From the NCBI GenBank assembly GCA_030613745.1, contig JAUWLK010000148.1:1-6828 (forward strand): a DNA stretch of 6,828 nt, given 5' to 3'. Source of the DNA: Flavobacteriaceae bacterium (GTDB lineage Bacteria > Bacteroidota > Bacteroidia > Flavobacteriales > Flavobacteriaceae). How positions within the stretch are numbered: position 1 is the stretch's first letter; the number at the start of each line of letters is the position of its first letter. The notes beneath the pieces were generated by a model, which was given only the letters and a program-made list of their open reading frames with translations, was not told where the DNA came from and ran no database searches. Shown here one piece after another: positions 6,088 through 6,828 of the stretch. The position numbers and the translations under genes were made by a program.

Positions 6088-6363
6088 ATGGATAAAATAT
6101 TATACCAAATTAATATTAAAGGGAAAGTTCAAGGTGTTTGGTTTAGAAAATATGCTAGAGATGAGGCAATTAAAATAGGAGTGAAGGGCTTTGTTAAAAA
6201 TAATGCAGATAATAGTGTTTATGTTGAAGCAGAAGGTAGTAAAGAACAGTTGAACGATTTTTTGCAATGGTTAAATCGGGGTTCTCCATTGTCAATTGTT
6301 TCATCATTAAAATATGTAATTGGTGAATTAAAGAACTTTAGTTCTTTTAAAATAACTTATTAA
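6088..6363 (+). CDS. acyP: Acylphosphatase
   Basis: A 91-residue cytoplasmic enzyme that hydrolyses the carboxyl-phosphate bond of acyl phosphates such as acetyl phosphate or 1,3-bisphosphoglycerate. The family core is clear: KGKVQGVWFRKYA (11-23) with the phosphate-binding, catalytic Arg20; GVKGFVKNNADNSVYVEAEG (31-50) with the catalytic Asn38; and the GSPLS loop (65-69). Asn42 replaces the usual Gly of the D-G turn, a mild change outside the catalytic pair. I use the ATG at 6088 because the upstream -7 box (6060-6067) leaves about 16 bases of leader, similar to the roughly 20 of neighbouring genes, and 91 residues is the common family length. The in-frame ATG at 6079 adds three residues (MIS) and cannot be excluded. 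The gene is divergent from aroC and its stop overlaps the convergent permease remnant stop. Confidence 0.94.
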   Translation: MDKILYQINIKGKVQGVWFRKYARDEAIKIGVKGFVKNNADNSVYVEAEGSKEQLNDFLQWLNRGSPLSIVSSLKYVIGELKNFSSFKITY

Positions 6364-6828
6364 AAGAACCATAACTTAATGGCCATTATAATTACCATTA
6401 CTATCAAAAATATTTTTACAATTCCATATCCCTTGTTAACAGACCATCTACTAGAAAGCCATCCTCCAAAAGCTAGACCTAATGCCATAGTACCACCTCC
6501 CTCCAATTTATGATGTGATTAAAACCCAAAAATCAATATTGTGGCCCCCTGGTAAAATACCTTAACAATTGCTTAAAAACGTTAGATTTAATTAATGTTA
6601 AATGATTTATAGAAGATAGCGTTAATAAAATAAATATACCTGTTCCTGCCTGAATAAAACCACCATATATCCCTATGAAAAAGAATGCAATTGTACTCCA
6701 TATAAAATGTTTACATGTAATTATATCAGCTAATTCATTTAACTTTTTGTTGGGTTTGATAATCTTAATACCAACAATAAGAATCATTACTATAGCTAAT
6801 ATTTTATTGAAGACATCGTCTTTTATAT
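6360..6828 (-). pseudogene. TauE/SafE-family permease, frameshifted C-terminal half
   Basis: The frame is open from the right edge (KDDVFNKILAIVMILIVGI near the start), so the 5' end lies outside the window. It continues through a membrane segment with the TauE/SafE signature GGFIQAGTGIF, then LIKSNVFKQLL, and hits a stop at 6533-6535. Homology continues in other frames: VFYQGATILIF (6528-6560, shifted by one base), then FNHIINW (about 6503-6523, shifted back), then MALGLAFGGWLSSRWSVNKG and a last membrane helix ending AIKLWFF with a stop at 6360-6362. The spacing of these blocks matches an intact family member if about three single-base indels are assumed near 6561, 6521-6533 and 6489. The family exports or imports sulfonates, sulfite or related anions; the substrate here is unknown. 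True decay is likeliest, but sequencing errors at T, G and C runs could mimic it. Confidence 0.78.

Noticed and set aside
6533..6787. A separate 84-residue membrane protein starting at the ATG at 6787.
   Set aside because: The frame is open through the right window edge and the homology continues beyond its stop in other frames, so it is an internal piece of a broken TauE/SafE gene.

Overview
The window looks like a chromosomal segment of a Flavobacteriaceae-type bacterium (Bacteroidota). The DNA is very AT-rich. Several genes are preceded by the Bacteroidota -7 promoter box TAnnTTTG and lack clear Shine-Dalgarno sites. One secreted protein carries a type IX secretion (T9SS) C-terminal sorting domain. 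The genus cannot be fixed from sequence reading alone.

Layout from left to right. (1) Positions 1-584, minus strand: the N-terminal part of an exported, probably outer-membrane beta-barrel protein that runs off the left edge. (2) 696-1628, minus: a two-domain peptidyl-prolyl isomerase, cyclophilin followed by FKBP, with its own promoter and a clear intrinsic terminator. (3) 1804-2619, plus: a small T9SS cargo protein with a strong terminator. (4) 2909-3589, plus: an exported TPR-repeat protein with a -7 box and a palindrome upstream. (5) 3590-4182: a 593-base non-coding gap holding a minus-oriented terminator-like hairpin with no gene to serve, plus a small palindrome. (6) 4183-4923, plus: a kinase of the lipopolysaccharide kinase (InaA/WaaP-like) type that starts with TTG. 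(7) 4925-5983, minus: aroC, chorismate synthase, convergent with the kinase and one base away from it. (8) 6088-6363, plus: acylphosphatase, divergent from aroC. (9) 6360-6828, minus: the C-terminal half of a TauE/SafE-family membrane permease that appears broken by about three single-base frameshifts and runs off the right edge.

The genes do not form one operon or pathway. They are mostly single-gene transcription units in mixed orientations: envelope and secreted proteins (1, 3, 4, 6, 9) and housekeeping functions (protein folding, aromatic amino acid synthesis, acyl-phosphate hydrolysis). I see no CRISPR array, tRNA, rRNA, insertion sequence or defence system. No coherent new multi-gene system is evident. 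The most unusual points are the fused cyclophilin-FKBP isomerase, the decayed permease, the orphan terminator in the long gap, and the palindrome near the TPR gene promoter.
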